A DNA stretch of 64,000 nucleotides, from IMG/VR virus record IMGVR_UViG_3300030419_006925, positions 1-64,000 of that record. One strand, given 5' to 3'. Below are positions 45,201-51,849 of the stretch, one piece after another. Both the position numbers and the translations under genes were made by a program. The notes beneath the pieces are model-generated. The model saw only the letters and a program-made list of their open reading frames with translations. It made no database searches and was not told the DNA's origin. Within the stretch, counting starts at the first letter, position 1. Every line of letters begins with the position of its first letter. Source of the stretch: a virus.

Positions 45201-46282
45201 ATTGTGGAATATATCTTGGGATAAGTGTATTGTGTTACAAATTCAACCCAAGGAATTTGAACACGAGCAGAGAGGCCCGCTTCCATTTTAAAAAGCTGGG
45301 CGAGATAGGCGTTAGCTGTTACATCTTTCCAAGCATCTAGTTTGGTCAATGGTCGAAGTTTTTTTCTGCCGAAGTGGTATGGTTTTTCTGCACATTCCTC
45401 TGTATAGACAAGCATCTTCTTAAGTTTATAGTTGTTCCACCTAAAGGTGATCATTGTAACTGTTTCTTGACCAAAGCCGGCAAAAAGACCAGAGAATCCG
45501 GGACCAGCGACACCGGGAATTTGAAAGCCTTTTTGGTTCAAGAATGCTTCTAGTCCTGTCATCATCTCCGACAATATTGAACTTGAAAATAGGGCCACGT
45601 CTCCGTATTGCTCCAAGTTAAACAATCGATTGTCTTCCCAGAAAAGCAAATTTCCACCATTAATTGCACGGTATACTTTCAAATATCTACCATAAAGGTC
45701 AAGACCCTTGCGAACTCTAATCATTTTCGTTATCATTTGAGAAGCATTGTACGTAACTTCAACCTCTCCGGGCTCGTCCGGTTCTGGCTCTTCTTCCTTC
45801 GTGGCCGCCGGAATTTCATACATGACATCGAACGGTACCGAATATAGAAGCTTAAGTCTCGAATTGGGGCGCGGATCTAAATCATATTTATCATAAACTA
45901 TATATTCACGAACGAATTGTCTAGTTTCAGCAGAATCGTGTTTTTCATAAAATGTAAACAACGAGTCTATGACATCATCAACATTTTCTTCGTATTTAGA
46001 TTGTAATTCTTTCTTTATTTCATCTTCATCGCCAGAACTTAAAGTGGTTGAACTAGCGGTTGACTTGTGGGGAGTAACCACTGTTACTTGATATAGACAG
46101 AATTTTTCATTTAGTGTTGGCGAATCGATAGTTCTTTTTCTCCAGTCGGATATTATCGCCAGAGGGTTTGGGGTACACGGACCTTTACACGGCGACGGTC
46201 TTTCAAATATCTCATCATCACAAATATCGATTAAGCCGTCGTTATCAATATCTTGCCATTTTAAAAATTTAGATTCAGCCAT
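39245..46282 (-). CDS. Very large tail/baseplate-region protein, 2345 residues
   Basis: ATG at 46282 with AGGAG upstream. Residues 9-20 read QDIDNDGLIDICD, the D-x-D-x-D-G-x-x-D pattern of EF-hand, dockerin or thrombospondin-3 calcium loops, followed by several cysteines. A strongly hydrophobic helical stretch lies near residues 724-780 (YAVKLLVLKILMLLFIKICE, then AMAMAIPSVLSG). Much of the N-terminal half is helical, while the C-terminal part is more mixed. Length, position just before gp25 and the hydrophobic helices would suit a tape-measure or central baseplate protein, but the long regular helix of a typical tape measure is not obvious. I cannot assign a family. No internal stop interrupts the 7-kb frame. 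Confidence 0.7.
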   Translation of the reverse strand: MAESKFLKWQDIDNDGLIDICDDEIFERPSPCKGPCTPNPLAIISDWRKRTIDSPTLNEKFCLYQVTVVTPHKSTASSTTLSSGDEDEIKKELQSKYEENVDDVIDSLFTFYEKHDSAETRQFVREYIVYDKYDLDPRPNSRLKLLYSVPFDVMYEIPAATKEEEPEPDEPGEVEVTYNASQMITKMIRVRKGLDLYGRYLKVYRAINGGNLLFWEDNRLFNLEQYGDVALFSSSILSEMMTGLEAFLNQKGFQIPGVAGPGFSGLFAGFGQETVTMITFRWNNYKLKKMLVYTEECAEKPYHFGRKKLRPLTKLDAWKDVTANAYLAQLFKMEAGLSARVQIPWVEFVTQYTYPKIYSTIDEEADDESKTVASCIADALANEGKQLGQDILDEILSLSDVIAHKFNKNVCKVGFDGIRADEIDMGLQIDGEDVNKANIYGMAQMQAFKELEKSDNTFTMICAIVLASTTKFGPAASQLDKLWRHGFEPLKKCGLFDLLMDAIRCLMAGLTLEEAMASLIKSALNAMSIENFGDLFIGLPPEAQAELGEMAAKKLESGDIFVAGSTPQEVSNLIAGQGISKPWENQAIIDDERRRTKEGQFYGVPGAPTGAPSGKTRRTIGEQFDVAGQANKELNTDALMQAYIAALMEYYSENLVALLDELNKFPGAQIIASLIGMLDCPVAPLFNPSFWDFIKSLGNIFCGDISDIRLPRMENYAGWIPKLKDLTRLLWEAIKYAVKLLVLKILMLLFIKICELIGDAICKAIETMGAMAMAIPSVLSGKTTFAEVIKEAICGPDADDKKVEDTIVDIVAQLGAGGAAFANRSRTIQFAEDIANSVTRQEISDAFLGNPSAAMLEIADQLIEYEYPEFREALPNKNSLGTLFGNIGNLFPLDYRDQLRDIARGEPTPEELEQTGGEDPRTLPANPSICANTEELENFRKLRCEMLEGRASPEQCQEMYCNLREGFLHDLDDLGAIMQKGIPQYIEDNMPPLVSTPGCDDGLVPYESEQQIAVTSAALGNDFEQLEIDYIKDMLGNGGLFVGDDGWGFINMVMSDTQGNPLTAHHRKAWNNKSYVNFASNQPNGGEPATGFFSFLQPGAGFSSQHGQFPYYVGEWMMRQFLNAGESTKNPHYGKTSKGGKDLKDKLNFRATNGVMPEKRFRIDFDEFDFNPVMGTGVDLLRVPDMGYNTPLRADMSAEKIVVTRRARKGPTSRETGAHWQLDGADISLNFKDNAAGLRKGCGRGSNEGGESTWSWGFDLQCYFSDIIEEEGKYVNRFDDNLRVKIEEKMNFGAEIENPLCGNIGSEYEKDDAFDLPDWIENVPIVGWALQSLINLIMYPFSMIVKPSSVPGGGMELDDEILRAREFEFLAVDEGLNGFHAQPVKKLDLPVEPDLSLADYPQFARAMTVLNQQYPPQVALLADISGQTIATEYDNYNDYMTKLFKRFCKEIGENETGWKYGMDYDYLTKSDLYYVDPETGNPYDSISVTDVDLFGNEYTRGPSNDDMILGISYDQYLRGAENARAIYLDPSKFGGSYTNPPLYVKPLKYDGWMGFTQVLFPEYSPCKPRNQNLIDFEEIKGKIDQRYPLLQEDPRLKNNPDCAVEVPFNRIMNRPAKAGMMGLIDAAIRIYASTHIFKAIGVFSKIMPKFPDNFSNIFAAYIVEHMEEGFKDVQSAFWESFNPFKDDMFWYGFLEQSVQYYKFLVDEEQTVVPTPPIQEAMDIINDFQQEYGYPFREAYNMRYKDVETGKKKSKYVQSLWDAKLAGDAGFFQTLQGYRRDENFEAVQMLEEEAKLILTELVKIQLNVMGEKLVDNMAANGFVPDIFDLDYWLFMNLCPTAGDPLQIFDYKLVEQFRELYDPAPVDPDKPDVFYTSGGEWRIAQDNDPNNGFDFGDDYVGYFHSQVDEAGDKMFYTGEELHNPNDLNVDLLRPVAKSVDVGTIKRTVQRTDAKAIKDAGTEGSNKNVPGRERTGPQSPTGVAEEFMPIGDIPDLSEATPTTTNFFAIEKFISINGEQHKVGDALSIIMSNDHDLRISDVYPGTMKTVTNKDNEVVGIEGKMGVQYGINFYYGTSKVLVTTVSVDALDLLIGETQSFTGNSKLLFCLLNMLKNDAKYKVMTSYIFSMKKVTAILALYNDMGFLSSIGEVTVGPGDATRWVPTTSVPLLDEIFVDSSNIEDWIDVSDSPKHYGIRAKPGMIAYLHEVEGEITGRSPFWWPIFGETYTLDTITYDMKKSGTYGAEGWQEYYNRQPGFFGGLFVKEWDNWDRLLLRNSKARIKKMFRAYYNSRSWKPGDNYSEGAAKIFLRNMRARIMPSPGAGLLSWWQRRKLRSTPYDAKGNMCDGPG

Positions 46283-46300
46283 TTTTAATTCTCCTACTTC

Positions 46301-47302
46301 TTAACTCAACGTAACGTTTGAACTGTTAATGTAAAGATACCCAAAGGGCTCTAAGTGATTCAGTTCCCAAAAAAGCATATTGGCTCTCGTATGCCACAAA
46401 CTATTCAATACGAAATCAAGCACGGTTACCGTGGTTGGCGGGCCGGCTGCGGCGATCCACGGGCGCCATTGATCAACTGAATTGAGTGCATTGTAGCCGG
46501 CTTGAATCAGTGTTAAATTATATAGCGCACTCCAAATTTCACCAACTGCATCGTGTAGTTCCTTAAGCGCGTCAACTAGGTTATCTCCAAGAACAGCGCG
46601 CTGAAGTGTGTTGACTTCTTTGAATAAGTTTGCGATACCGCCATACACAATCCGAGGCTCAGTGTGGTCACCTGCTATTAATTCAATTGCTGGGGCTGGC
46701 AATTGTTTTCCGCCGAGGGAGTTTGGTTCGCCATCGGCGCCAATGCCAGTAAATCCACTAGAGCGGCCGGTAACAATTTTAATACTCGTCCTACCTATGA
46801 TTCTAACATCATCGGCCTTGATTCCAATACCGGATCTCTTTTTTGAATATCCATATTTTCCGCCGGCGAGACCAAAGTTCTTATCGATATCGGTCAATTG
46901 ACTTATATAGACTCTTGCAGCATCTGCGGACATCATTGGGTCCAACTGTGCACCTTCCTGTGGGCCGGCGCCTTTTGAGGCTCCCGCGCCGCGGCCAACA
47001 ACTAGATCGATCGTACTTGTGCCCTGAAAGCCCTCTGCACCAGCGCCAGAGGCCTTACTAGCTGGACGATCTGTTCCTAAAACTATATAAGAGCCGCCGT
47101 GTTGAATTACTGATTCGTCATTCGCCATCTTGAAACTAAGATTCTTCATCGGAACGACTGTGTGGAACAAGCCACTATTTGTCGGAACCATCTTTACGGG
47201 CTGTTTGCCCTTCATTTTTTGATATACGGTATCTTGGTCTCTTTGATTTTTTGGCAGTCTTTTTTTGCTATAGCCTTTCTTCTTATCTGTTCCGATTCCC
47301 AT
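46301..47302 (-). CDS. Baseplate/spike-region protein of unknown family
   Basis: 333 residues, ATG at 47302, between the VanY-like peptidase gene and the 2345-residue gene. The N-terminal 30 residues are basic and probably disordered (KKKGYSKKRLPKNQRDQD). The middle is Gly/Ala/Ser-rich with short regular strands (DDVRIIGRTSIKIVTGRSSG and AIELIAGD), reminiscent of beta-helical spike parts or of the strands flanking baseplate OB domains. The C-terminal 110 residues are helical (NLFKEVNTLQRAVLGDNLVD). No enzymatic motif is visible. A structural role at the baseplate hub or spike is inferred from the neighbours and the strand pattern; nothing here is diagnostic. Confidence 0.6.
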   Translation of the reverse strand: MGIGTDKKKGYSKKRLPKNQRDQDTVYQKMKGKQPVKMVPTNSGLFHTVVPMKNLSFKMANDESVIQHGGSYIVLGTDRPASKASGAGAEGFQGTSTIDLVVGRGAGASKGAGPQEGAQLDPMMSADAARVYISQLTDIDKNFGLAGGKYGYSKKRSGIGIKADDVRIIGRTSIKIVTGRSSGFTGIGADGEPNSLGGKQLPAPAIELIAGDHTEPRIVYGGIANLFKEVNTLQRAVLGDNLVDALKELHDAVGEIWSALYNLTLIQAGYNALNSVDQWRPWIAAAGPPTTVTVLDFVLNSLWHTRANMLFWELNHLEPFGYLYINSSNVTLS

Positions 47303-47323
47303 TATTCTCTCATTGTTAAAGTT

Positions 47324-48406
47324 TTATTTTCCATCAGAAGCTTTTGATCTTCTTATGTTTTGAATTATGTTTCCTTTTTTTATATATTCAAAATGCCATG
47401 GCTCAGGTAAGCTTCCGCCTTGGCGGGCCCACGCTGGGTTTGTAAACCCAAATCTCGGCGCATTCGCCAACATCCATTTGTATCTGGTTGTTCCATATCC
47501 GCCGGAGTTCCAGTCAAATGCCACTCCCCAACCGTGTGGTGATGTGCCGGGTGTGGCCGCGAATCTGCCGCGACCTTTTGCTGTAAATTCTTGTTTAATT
47601 CTAAGCTGCGTCTCAAATGGTCTATATCCAGAATTCACAACTAGCTTTTTCTTAAATCTTTGATAATATGCAGCCGCTAAATTATTAAAATCCTCAACCA
47701 CGTCTGCACACAGTTTTTCTTGCCTATTTTTGCCTATCACATATGTCGTATCAACATAGACCTGTAGAGCTTCTGGGAATTGTCCATTTGTGACAGTTTG
47801 GTGTTCGCCAAATTTTCCTGTGTATTCTGCTATCTTGGGTCGGCCAAAACTACCGCCGGAATATGTGTGGGTCTGGGCGCTTGGAAACGCATCCACTAGT
47901 GATTGACACTGGCTCTTGGCTAAGGGGTTTGTCGGCGAATTTGCTCTACTGATTATTTTTACAAACTCGGCTACCTGTAAATCATCGCTTTCGCCATCAG
48001 CCGATCTTTTTAATTTTATTTGCACCATATCGCCTACATTAACTGAGGCTACCTGACCTGAATTTGGTTCATCAAATATAAGAACCTCCGTAAACAGAGT
48101 TATCAGCGAGGCGGCGTCTGCGGGGCTTTTTGCTGTGGCCAATTCACACGGATCGGGTAAAATTATGTGTTGACTATTTTCATCTATTATCTGTGCTCTG
48201 AATTTATACTTTGCGATTCTAGCTCCGCTAACACTAAAAGGATCTCCACCGGATGCGTTTGCTTCATTGCCAGCAATTCCATACATAGGCGACAACACGA
48301 ATGCTAGTGGTGTATCGGGAGAAGATTTTGTCTTGAAGGAACGCCGAATTGACTCTTTTACTAAGTCGGCCGGGTTATCAAGTATGTCGGCGTATGAAAT
48401 GCTCAT
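47324..48406 (-). CDS. Tail-associated peptidoglycan DD-peptidase (VanY-like) with N-terminal baseplate domain
   Basis: 360 residues, ATG at 48406 immediately after the preceding stop, with no separate ribosome binding site. The C-terminal domain (about residues 225-345) is a D-Ala-D-Ala carboxypeptidase/endolysin-type zinc peptidase. SGYRPFETQ lies near 257, SPHGWGVAFDW near 287-297 (His and Asp zinc ligands) and EPWHFEY near 334-340 (catalytic Glu region and third ligand His). The N-terminal 200 residues (NVGDMVQIKLKRSADGES, then DLQVAEFVKII) look like an OB-type domain as in T4 gp5-like hub proteins. It would cut peptide cross-links while the tail tube crosses the cell wall. No signal peptide is present, which fits a virion enzyme. 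It could instead serve as a lysis endolysin, but the neighbours argue for the tail. Confidence 0.87.
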   Translation of the reverse strand: MSISYADILDNPADLVKESIRRSFKTKSSPDTPLAFVLSPMYGIAGNEANASGGDPFSVSGARIAKYKFRAQIIDENSQHIILPDPCELATAKSPADAASLITLFTEVLIFDEPNSGQVASVNVGDMVQIKLKRSADGESDDLQVAEFVKIISRANSPTNPLAKSQCQSLVDAFPSAQTHTYSGGSFGRPKIAEYTGKFGEHQTVTNGQFPEALQVYVDTTYVIGKNRQEKLCADVVEDFNNLAAAYYQRFKKKLVVNSGYRPFETQLRIKQEFTAKGRGRFAATPGTSPHGWGVAFDWNSGGYGTTRYKWMLANAPRFGFTNPAWARQGGSLPEPWHFEYIKKGNIIQNIRRSKASDGK

Positions 48407-48700
48407 TTAGGAAGTGCTCGCGTCTTGTATTAAATCTAACAGATTATCCTTATCTTTTTCAGAAAATTCGTATGAAGAGTCAACATTTTTTTGTCTCAGA
48501 GAAATAAGCTTTACAAGCTGTTCGTTTGAGCGCTGCATTGTTTCGATATGTTTTGCGGCGACTGGGCTAAGATATTTATTCTGATCAGTATCACCGGCGA
48601 TTTGATTGGCAATCTCATTAAGAAACTCACGCGCAACTTTGCGATCGTTTCTGATGTTGTCCAATGCTTCGGCTATTAATGACTCTAGGTTGTTGCTCAC
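48407..48700 (-). CDS. Small helical protein translationally coupled to the sigma factor gene
   Basis: 97 residues from a GTG start at 48700. It overlaps the sigma gene's stop as GTGA and has GGAG just upstream; a TTG at 48718 has no good site and is less likely. The sequence (NNLESLIAEALDNIRNDRKV, AAKHIETMQRSNEQLVKLIS and SEKDKDNLLDLIQDA) is almost fully helical and charged. I recognise no named family. Because it is coupled to the gp55-like gene, a partner in late transcription (as gp33 is for T4 gp55) is a reasonable but untested idea. A packaging or assembly role is the alternative, since the VanY-like virion gene follows directly. Confidence 0.7.
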   Translation of the reverse strand: MSNNLESLIAEALDNIRNDRKVAREFLNEIANQIAGDTDQNKYLSPVAAKHIETMQRSNEQLVKLISLRQKNVDSSYEFSEKDKDNLLDLIQDASTS

Positions 48701-49413
48701 AATTCTCCATTCTCCCAACTAGCTTTAAATGTTGAATATCTTTTACGAAATTTCTTAAGAGAATTTACTATCTGCTTGGTATTCAAGCCAGTAATCTCAC
48801 GAAGATATAAATAAATAGCTTTCTTGTTAAAAATTTCAATATCTTCTTTTGACTCAAAAAGGATATTAATTGCTTTATACACCTTTAAATCATTTTCTTT
48901 CATTTGGGTGGTATCCCACGATTGCAATTCTTTGTGAAACGATATCCAAAATTCAGCGCCTTCGCGTTCAGTAATATACGATTCATCAGTTGAGAGATAC
49001 TCTTCTTCATATTTTTTCGCTATATTATCATAATCAACTTCGCGCGCAGAGCGCTTTTGTTGTTTCTTTACTTTGTGAATAAACCAGTTTTTTGTAATAA
49101 CTGAAAAATATGAAAAGGCCTTGGAGCCCTTTGCTGGATCAAATTTATCTAGGATGGTCATTAGCCATACTTTACATTCATCTCTTAAATAATCACAATT
49201 TGGTAAATTAGTAAACTTGTATGTATAGACTATTTTATCGACCATCTCATTAAATGCTGGCTCAATATAATTCACGTACAATTCTGTTCTTTCTTTTACG
49301 CAGCTTGTTTTTGCGTATTGTATGATTGCGTCTTCGTGAACTTGTGTAAAATAATGATTCTTACGTTTCTTCGATCTCTTCCTGCGCTTCGGCTTCGGGT
49401 TTGGTGCTGTCAT
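48697..49413 (-). CDS. T4 gp55-like sigma factor for late transcription
   Basis: 238 residues, ATG at 49413. The start is basic (KPKRRKRSKKRKNHYFTQVH). Near residues 88-108 stands FDPAKGSKAFSYFSVITKNW, the conserved region-2 core of sigma-70-type factors, which binds the polymerase clamp and the -10 element; FIHKVKKQQKRSAREV follows. A clear region 4 for a -35 element is not seen, as in T4 gp55, which relies on a short -10 sequence and coactivators. The C-terminal part (KKAIYLYLREITGLNTKQIV) has a helix-turn-helix-like look. It would direct host RNA polymerase to late genes. The gene overlaps the previous membrane-protein frame by 53 bases. Confidence 0.85.
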   Translation of the reverse strand: MTAPNPKPKRRKRSKKRKNHYFTQVHEDAIIQYAKTSCVKERTELYVNYIEPAFNEMVDKIVYTYKFTNLPNCDYLRDECKVWLMTILDKFDPAKGSKAFSYFSVITKNWFIHKVKKQQKRSAREVDYDNIAKKYEEEYLSTDESYITEREGAEFWISFHKELQSWDTTQMKENDLKVYKAINILFESKEDIEIFNKKAIYLYLREITGLNTKQIVNSLKKFRKRYSTFKASWENGEL

Positions 49414-49705
49414 AAAATTCTTCTTCTGTTAGCGTATAAATGAACTCAAATGTATCCATCTGTTCATTAAACGAGCGAGCATGCTCCATTAAGCCTTGTA
49501 ATGTCTGATCTCCGTAAAACATCTCCATTTCGTATACTTTTTCTGTATGTTCCGAAAAGGAGCTTATCATCTGCTGTAAGTCTCCCAATTCTTCCGACAC
49601 CATCAGAAGACGCGCAATTGCTGAGCGCGCATATATGAATATTCCAATGTTCAACGCGAAAGATATAAAAAGACAGAAAGACAGTATTGTTTCAAGTTGG
49701 CTCAT
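49361..49705 (-). CDS. Small protein with one N-terminal membrane helix
   Basis: 114 residues, ATG at 49705. Residues about 5-28 (ETILSFCLFISFALNIGIFI) form one hydrophobic helix, followed by YARSAIARLLMVSEELGDLQ and further charged helical sequence with a Glu-rich end. The topology predicts a single-pass membrane protein with a cytoplasmic or periplasmic coiled tail. The order zinc-ribbon protein, this protein, gp55-like sigma resembles what I recall from T4-like phages of marine bacteria, but I know of no assigned function. Its 3' end overlaps the sigma gene by 53 bases in another frame, and its 5' end overlaps the zinc-ribbon gene by 14 bases. Confidence 0.78.
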   Translation of the reverse strand: MSQLETILSFCLFISFALNIGIFIYARSAIARLLMVSEELGDLQQMISSFSEHTEKVYEMEMFYGDQTLQGLMEHARSFNEQMDTFEFIYTLTEEEFYDSTKPEAEAQEEIEET

Positions 49706-49955
49706 AGGTTTCGCTTTTGGCTTCCTTTTTTTGTTGTTTTAAAATTTTTTTGTTCTCTTCAATGTATTCTTTGGTGATTTCTCCAACTTCCGCAGTTGAT
49801 TTTTCCTTTTCAGAATTAACAGTAAACGAAGCTGAATAATCTTTTATCATAGTAGATTTGTTACAGTTTTCACAAATCTCAATGGACTCATTTATACCAT
49901 GAAAAAACACTTTTGTAAAATCACAGTCCGAACACACATACCTGTATCTCGGCAT
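49692..49955 (-). CDS. Small zinc-ribbon protein (FmdB-like)
   Basis: 87 residues from the ATG at 49955, which overlaps the preceding stop (TAATG). The N-terminus MPRYRYVCSDC starts like FmdB-type regulatory zinc ribbons, with CxxC at residues 8-11 and a second CxxC at 28-31 (CENC). The two pairs would bind one zinc ion. The rest is a charged helix with many Lys and Glu residues (EENKKILKQQKKEAK). Zinc ribbons of this type often contact nucleic acid or transcription factors; the neighbouring sigma factor makes a transcription-related role plausible but unproven. Confidence 0.8.
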   Translation of the reverse strand: MPRYRYVCSDCDFTKVFFHGINESIEICENCNKSTMIKDYSASFTVNSEKEKSTAEVGEITKEYIEENKKILKQQKKEAKSETYEPT

Positions 49956-50158
49956 TATTTGACCATTTTTTCTAACTGATCTGGTGTCACTTCACTATTG
50001 TCAGAAAACCTAACCGTAGGTGGGTTTTTGACAACTAGGCCTTCACCGGACTCTTCAAGTTCAAATCCTTGCAGAATTGGAACTATATCCAACTCATTTA
50101 AAAGTGATTCTTGAAGGGCCATCATGATGGCTCCGAGTGCTTGGTTTGATAAATGCAT
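49955..50158 (-). CDS. Small conserved-type phage protein of unknown function
   Basis: 67 residues with a strong AAGGAG site before the ATG. The first 25 residues (HLSNQALGAIMMALQESLLN) form an amphipathic helix. The C-terminal part (GEGLVVKNPPTVRFSDNSEV) looks like a small beta hairpin with a short helix. It is the first gene of the compact transcription block and is coupled to the zinc-ribbon gene. There is no membrane segment, metal motif or enzyme motif. I have the impression of similar small proteins near gp55 genes in other phages, but cannot verify this here. Confidence 0.75.
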   Translation of the reverse strand: MHLSNQALGAIMMALQESLLNELDIVPILQGFELEESGEGLVVKNPPTVRFSDNSEVTPDQLEKMVK

Positions 50159-50161
50159 TTT

Positions 50162-50923
50162 CTACTCCTTATTGTTTAAATGATTTTTGCAAATAATAAT
50201 TTTGCAATTTGGGTAAACTGAGACTGAGACTCCGGGTCGGAATGGGCGAGTTTCTCGCTCGGGAATCACGAACTCATCGAATCTCTTTTCCAGTTCTTCT
50301 TGTATTTTTTGCCATTCTGGCTGACTAGTGCCATGAAACTCTAATGCAAAGTTTAAGATCTTTTTATCTATATCATGCTTAAAAATATGCGGCAACAGTT
50401 CGTGTTCTCCGCCTTCACAATCCATCTTTAGGAAATCAATGAAATCAATATTATTTTGCTCAATAATCTCCTTAACAGATATTTGTTCTGGCAGATCTCT
50501 TATTTGTTCGGTATCTGCGTCTGCGGAAAATCTTTTTTCGGAAACATATGAATCATTGTTCTCGAAAAGGGCCTTGTGGCCACCAATCGATGTCGTAGAC
50601 TTCGCGAGACTGGCGGCTCTGTTCTCGCCTATGACTGCCATGTGATGTACTTGAATGTTTTCGTGTCCTTTCAATCTTTCTCGGGCGCGGAGATAATTTG
50701 ACTCTTCTATCTCGTATGCTAGAACTATTGATTCGGGATATCCATCACTAGCTAATTTTGCAAACCAGCCGGTGTTGCACCCTATGTCTACAATGAACTT
50801 AGGCTCTCTCTCAAAGTTGCATTTTTTAAAGCGATAATTATCATCCCTATAAGCTTCGCTTGCCATTCCTCGCTCGTCGCTTCTTATGCTTTGATCATTG
50901 TTGTCCCACTCTTGATATCCCAT
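50162..50923 (-). CDS. FkbM-family SAM-dependent methyltransferase
   Basis: 253 residues with a strong AAGGAG site. Residues about 42-60 (FIVDIGCNTGWFAKLASDGY) hold the SAM-binding glycine motif, followed by VLAYEIEESNYLRARERL. FIDFLKMDCEGGEHELLPHI near residues 155-175 is the hallmark of the FkbM family, whose members often O-methylate sugars or polyketides. The last gene of the glycan island in transcription order, it probably methylates the sugar product, although methylation of another target cannot be excluded. A ribosome binding site of its own suggests independent translation. Confidence 0.88.
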   Translation of the reverse strand: MGYQEWDNNDQSIRSDERGMASEAYRDDNYRFKKCNFEREPKFIVDIGCNTGWFAKLASDGYPESIVLAYEIEESNYLRARERLKGHENIQVHHMAVIGENRAASLAKSTTSIGGHKALFENNDSYVSEKRFSADADTEQIRDLPEQISVKEIIEQNNIDFIDFLKMDCEGGEHELLPHIFKHDIDKKILNFALEFHGTSQPEWQKIQEELEKRFDEFVIPERETRPFRPGVSVSVYPNCKIIICKNHLNNKE

Positions 50924-50932
50924 TTGTACTCC

Positions 50933-51184
50933 TTAATTTATATCTGTTTTGACCCATATTCCGGGGAGAGAATCTGCTAGTCTTTTTCCCCAGCCGGGGT
51001 TCGAAGGGTCGGCGGCGTTTCTAATCTGTTTCTCAATTAGAGGCTTGCGATCGACAAAACACCATTTCATCTCTACAATAAGCTCTTTACCATCTTCTGA
51101 GTAATATGCTCTTTGTTCGTCGTGGGGCGCGACATCTGGATTGCCGGCTAAAACATCATCTACCAAGTCTTTAAAATCTGTCAC
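50933..51184 (-). CDS. Small protein of unknown function in the glycan island
   Basis: 83 residues from a GTG start (51184) that overlaps the HAD gene's stop as GTGA, with GGGAG seven bases upstream. The sequence is mixed: an acidic start (FKDLVDDVLAGNPDVAPHDE), a strand pair (ELIVEMKWCFVDRKPLIEKQ) and a Gly/Pro-rich end (PSNPGWGKRLADSLPGIW). One cysteine only, no metal motif, no membrane segment. I do not recognise a family. Coupling to the HAD hydrolase gene suggests they are made together. Confidence 0.6.
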   Translation of the reverse strand: MTDFKDLVDDVLAGNPDVAPHDEQRAYYSEDGKELIVEMKWCFVDRKPLIEKQIRNAADPSNPGWGKRLADSLPGIWVKTDIN

Positions 51185-51486
51185 TCGTTGCTCCCAAAAA
51201 AGTTTTCTGAGTTTATGTTTTTATCGTCTATGAACAAGTCATAAATAGGCTTGCCAAATCTTAATTCATGATATTTTACTCCCCATTGGGCGAACTGCTT
51301 CTCTGTTGTATCTCTCCAGTCGATGCCCGTGCCCGTGCCGCGAGCAGTCCAATATACAATTACATTGCCCTCTTCGAAGAGACTATTAATTTTATCTATG
51401 TTCTTCTTAATTGGTCTTGCATCGGTATAGTCCCTATTCTCTGGTGAATCGCAAATTGTCTCGTCTATATCAACGAAGATGATCAT
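51181..51486 (-). CDS. HAD-type phosphatase, first of two related copies
   Basis: 101 residues, ATG at 51486 overlapping the previous stop as ATGA. FVDIDETICD is HAD motif I with the two catalytic aspartates. VIVYWTARGTG is the motif II strand and Thr, and YDLFIDDKNIN carries the motif III/IV acidic pair. The lysine and the short cap fit small C0-type HADs found in surface-polysaccharide gene clusters. It is clearly related to the protein encoded at 58106-58477 (both have TARG, FxQxxxWGVK, YDLxIDDK and NSEN). It probably removes phosphate from a sugar phosphate made in this island. Confidence 0.82.
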   Translation of the reverse strand: MIIFVDIDETICDSPENRDYTDARPIKKNIDKINSLFEEGNVIVYWTARGTGTGIDWRDTTEKQFAQWGVKYHELRFGKPIYDLFIDDKNINSENFFGSNE

Positions 51487-51848
51487 TTATATACCTCTTC
51501 CTTATCGTAAAAATAGTCTTCCTTGTCGAATGCTGTGGAACACAAAACCAACAAAATATCATTTCCAGTTAGATATTCTTGTTGAGCCCAGACCATCCTA
51601 TCGAGAAAGACTACTTTACCCGGCGTTAAAAATACGGTCTCAATGCCATCTCTGGAATGTAGCTCAACCTTGACTTTCCCCTGAACACAGAAGATGTATT
51701 GTTGATCTTCGTAGTGCCCGTGCTTTCCACGAACTTCGCCCTTGGGTGTGTCAGTAATATAATACATTCTTCTTGGAATAAACTTTAAATCAGTCAATTC
51801 CATATATCTTAAAATTCCAGTTTCTTCGGTTCCATTTTTGGATAACAT
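51483..51848 (-). CDS. FdtA/WxcM-like sugar ketoisomerase (cupin)
   Basis: 121 residues, ATG at 51848. The fold is a single cupin: RGKHGHYEDQQYIFCVQGKV contains the conserved His pair region and the strand that follows, and DGIETVFLTPGKVVFLDRMV is the second cupin half. The end DILLVLCSTAFDKEDYFYDK matches the closing signature of FdtA/QdtA/WxcM-like proteins (LVLAS-x2-YDExDYIRDY). These convert a dTDP-4-keto-6-deoxyhexose to its 3-keto isomer, the step before transamination. The DegT-type aminotransferase two genes upstream would supply the next step. Substrate identity is inferred; no dTDP-glucose synthesis genes are visible here. Confidence 0.82.
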   Translation of the reverse strand: MLSKNGTEETGILRYMELTDLKFIPRRMYYITDTPKGEVRGKHGHYEDQQYIFCVQGKVKVELHSRDGIETVFLTPGKVVFLDRMVWAQQEYLTGNDILLVLCSTAFDKEDYFYDKEEVYK

Positions 51849-51849
51849 A

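Noticed and set aside
48700-48718. TTG start at 48718 for the small helical protein
   Set aside because: There is no ribosome binding site before it, while the GTG at 48700 has GGAG and a GTGA overlap.
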